From assembly GCA_944391255.1 (NCBI GenBank), contig CALXSW010000167.1, forward strand, positions 1-6,297: 6,297 bases of DNA, written 5' to 3'. Below the pieces are notes generated by a model. That model was not told the origin of the DNA and made no database searches. It was given only the letters and a program-made list of their open reading frames with translations. Made by a program: the position numbers and the translations under genes. This document shows, piece after piece, positions 5,718 through 6,297 of the stretch. The stretch comes from an uncultured Clostridia bacterium (GTDB lineage Bacteria > Bacillota > Clostridia > UBA1381). Position 1 is the stretch's first letter. Each line of letters starts with the position of its first letter.

Positions 5718-6297
5718 TTATACATAAGATAATATACAAACGGCGCTGCCTGAAAATATGATCTCACCATTTTGAGCGGGAATAAATATGCTGTCGCCTT
5801 TTCTAAATTCGAGCGTTTCTCCGTTTAATGACAGCGAACCGTGACCGTCAATTACGATAACAGAGCGGAAGCAGTCTTCTGTTATAAGAATTTTACGAGT
5901 TCCCTCTATTTCAAGCTTTTCAACGGTAAAATATTTACAGTTTGCAAGAATAGGATCTTTTTCCCGTTTTACCATCGGGACGGGAGAAAGAACAGAAACG
6001 TCGAGCGCTTTGCCTATATGCAGTTCTCTCTTTTTTCCGTTTTTGTCAATACGGTCGTAATCGTATACTCTGTATGTGGTATTTGAATTGTGCTGTATCT
6101 CGCAGAGTAGAATTCCTGAACAGATGGCGTGTATTGTGCCTGACGGGATAAAAAACACATCTCCTTTATGAACGGGTACTTTATTTAAGACATCAAGAAT
6201 AGTTTTGTTAATGATACGTTCTTTAAACTCGTCTTTTGATATTTCCTTCGCAAGACCATAATATATGTAGGAATCCTCACCACAGTCAATTATATAC
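5718..6297 (-). CDS. manA: Mannose-6-phosphate isomerase, class I, C-terminal part (partial, runs off the right edge)
   Basis: About 192 residues are visible, reading leftward in one open frame from the right edge to TAA at 5720-5718. The N-terminal part is missing, and a GTG at 6158 is an internal valine because the same frame is open and conserved before it. The segment GDVFFIPSGTIHAI followed by LLCEIQHNSNTTYRVYDYDR is the signature of type I phosphomannose isomerases of the Bacillus ManA kind. The His in GTIHA (6131-6129) corresponds to a zinc ligand of the family. The C-terminal portion is a second cupin-like barrel, ending near the stop as in complete ManA proteins of about 310-320 residues. 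The enzyme interconverts mannose 6-phosphate and fructose 6-phosphate in the cytoplasm, using zinc. The gene converges on the cotJC remnant with a 36-bp gap and has no obvious tie to the uronate operon. Confidence 0.9.
   Translation of the reverse strand, partial: YIIDCGEDSYIYYGLAKEISKDEFKERIINKTILDVLNKVPVHKGDVFFIPSGTIHAICSGILLCEIQHNSNTTYRVYDYDRIDKNGKKRELHIGKALDVSVLSPVPMVKREKDPILANCKYFTVEKLEIEGTRKILITEDCFRSVIVIDGHGSLSLNGETLEFRKGDSIFIPAQNGEIIFSGSAVCILSYV

Overview
The window looks like chromosomal DNA from a low-to-moderate GC, probably spore-forming member of the Bacillota (Clostridia type), of the kind found in gut or rumen communities. The pointers are strong AGGAGG-like ribosome sites, AT-rich intergenic DNA with sigma-A type promoters, frequent ATA and AGA codons, a remnant of a CotJC-type spore-coat/manganese-catalase gene, a stand-alone LUD/YkgG protein and a Bacillus-type SDR mannonate oxidoreductase. 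Species cannot be read from the sequence.

Region 1 (1-3432) is a uronic-acid locus. A minus-strand AraC-family regulator, cut by the left edge, diverges from a two-gene plus-strand operon. The operon encodes a 673-residue GH115-like alpha-glucuronidase without a signal peptide and an SDR D-mannonate oxidoreductase of the UxuB/YjmF type. The divergent intergenic region holds two back-to-back sigma-A promoters and a perfect 11-bp direct repeat with a 21-bp period. One repeat copy overlaps the -35 box of the regulator promoter and the other lies 2 bp upstream of the -35 box of the operon promoter. This is the classical geometry of an AraC-type operator. The inferred model is that imported glucuronylated xylo-oligosaccharides are cut in the cytoplasm, and glucuronate passes through an isomerase (not in this window) to fructuronate and then through UxuB to mannonate.

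Region 2 (3433-4283) is a single LUD-domain (LutC/YkgG-like) gene with its own extended -10 promoter and a clear intrinsic terminator. Region 3 (4284-5327) is one gene for an unrecognised membrane-anchored protein: N-terminal membrane segment, short coiled coil, then a long extracytoplasmic, beta-strand-like region. Region 4 (5328-5681) is a both-ends-truncated remnant of a CotJC/manganese-catalase gene, starting almost directly after the stop of the membrane protein and in the same frame. Region 5 (5718-6297, minus strand) is the C-terminal part of a class I mannose-6-phosphate isomerase that runs off the right edge and converges on the remnant.

No gene-free stretch exceeds 300 bases. No tRNA, rRNA, CRISPR array or insertion sequence was seen. 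I did not find a clearly novel multi-gene system. The points most worth following are the divergent cytoplasmic GH115-like enzyme paired with UxuB, its AraC-type operator, and the membrane-protein/cotJC junction.
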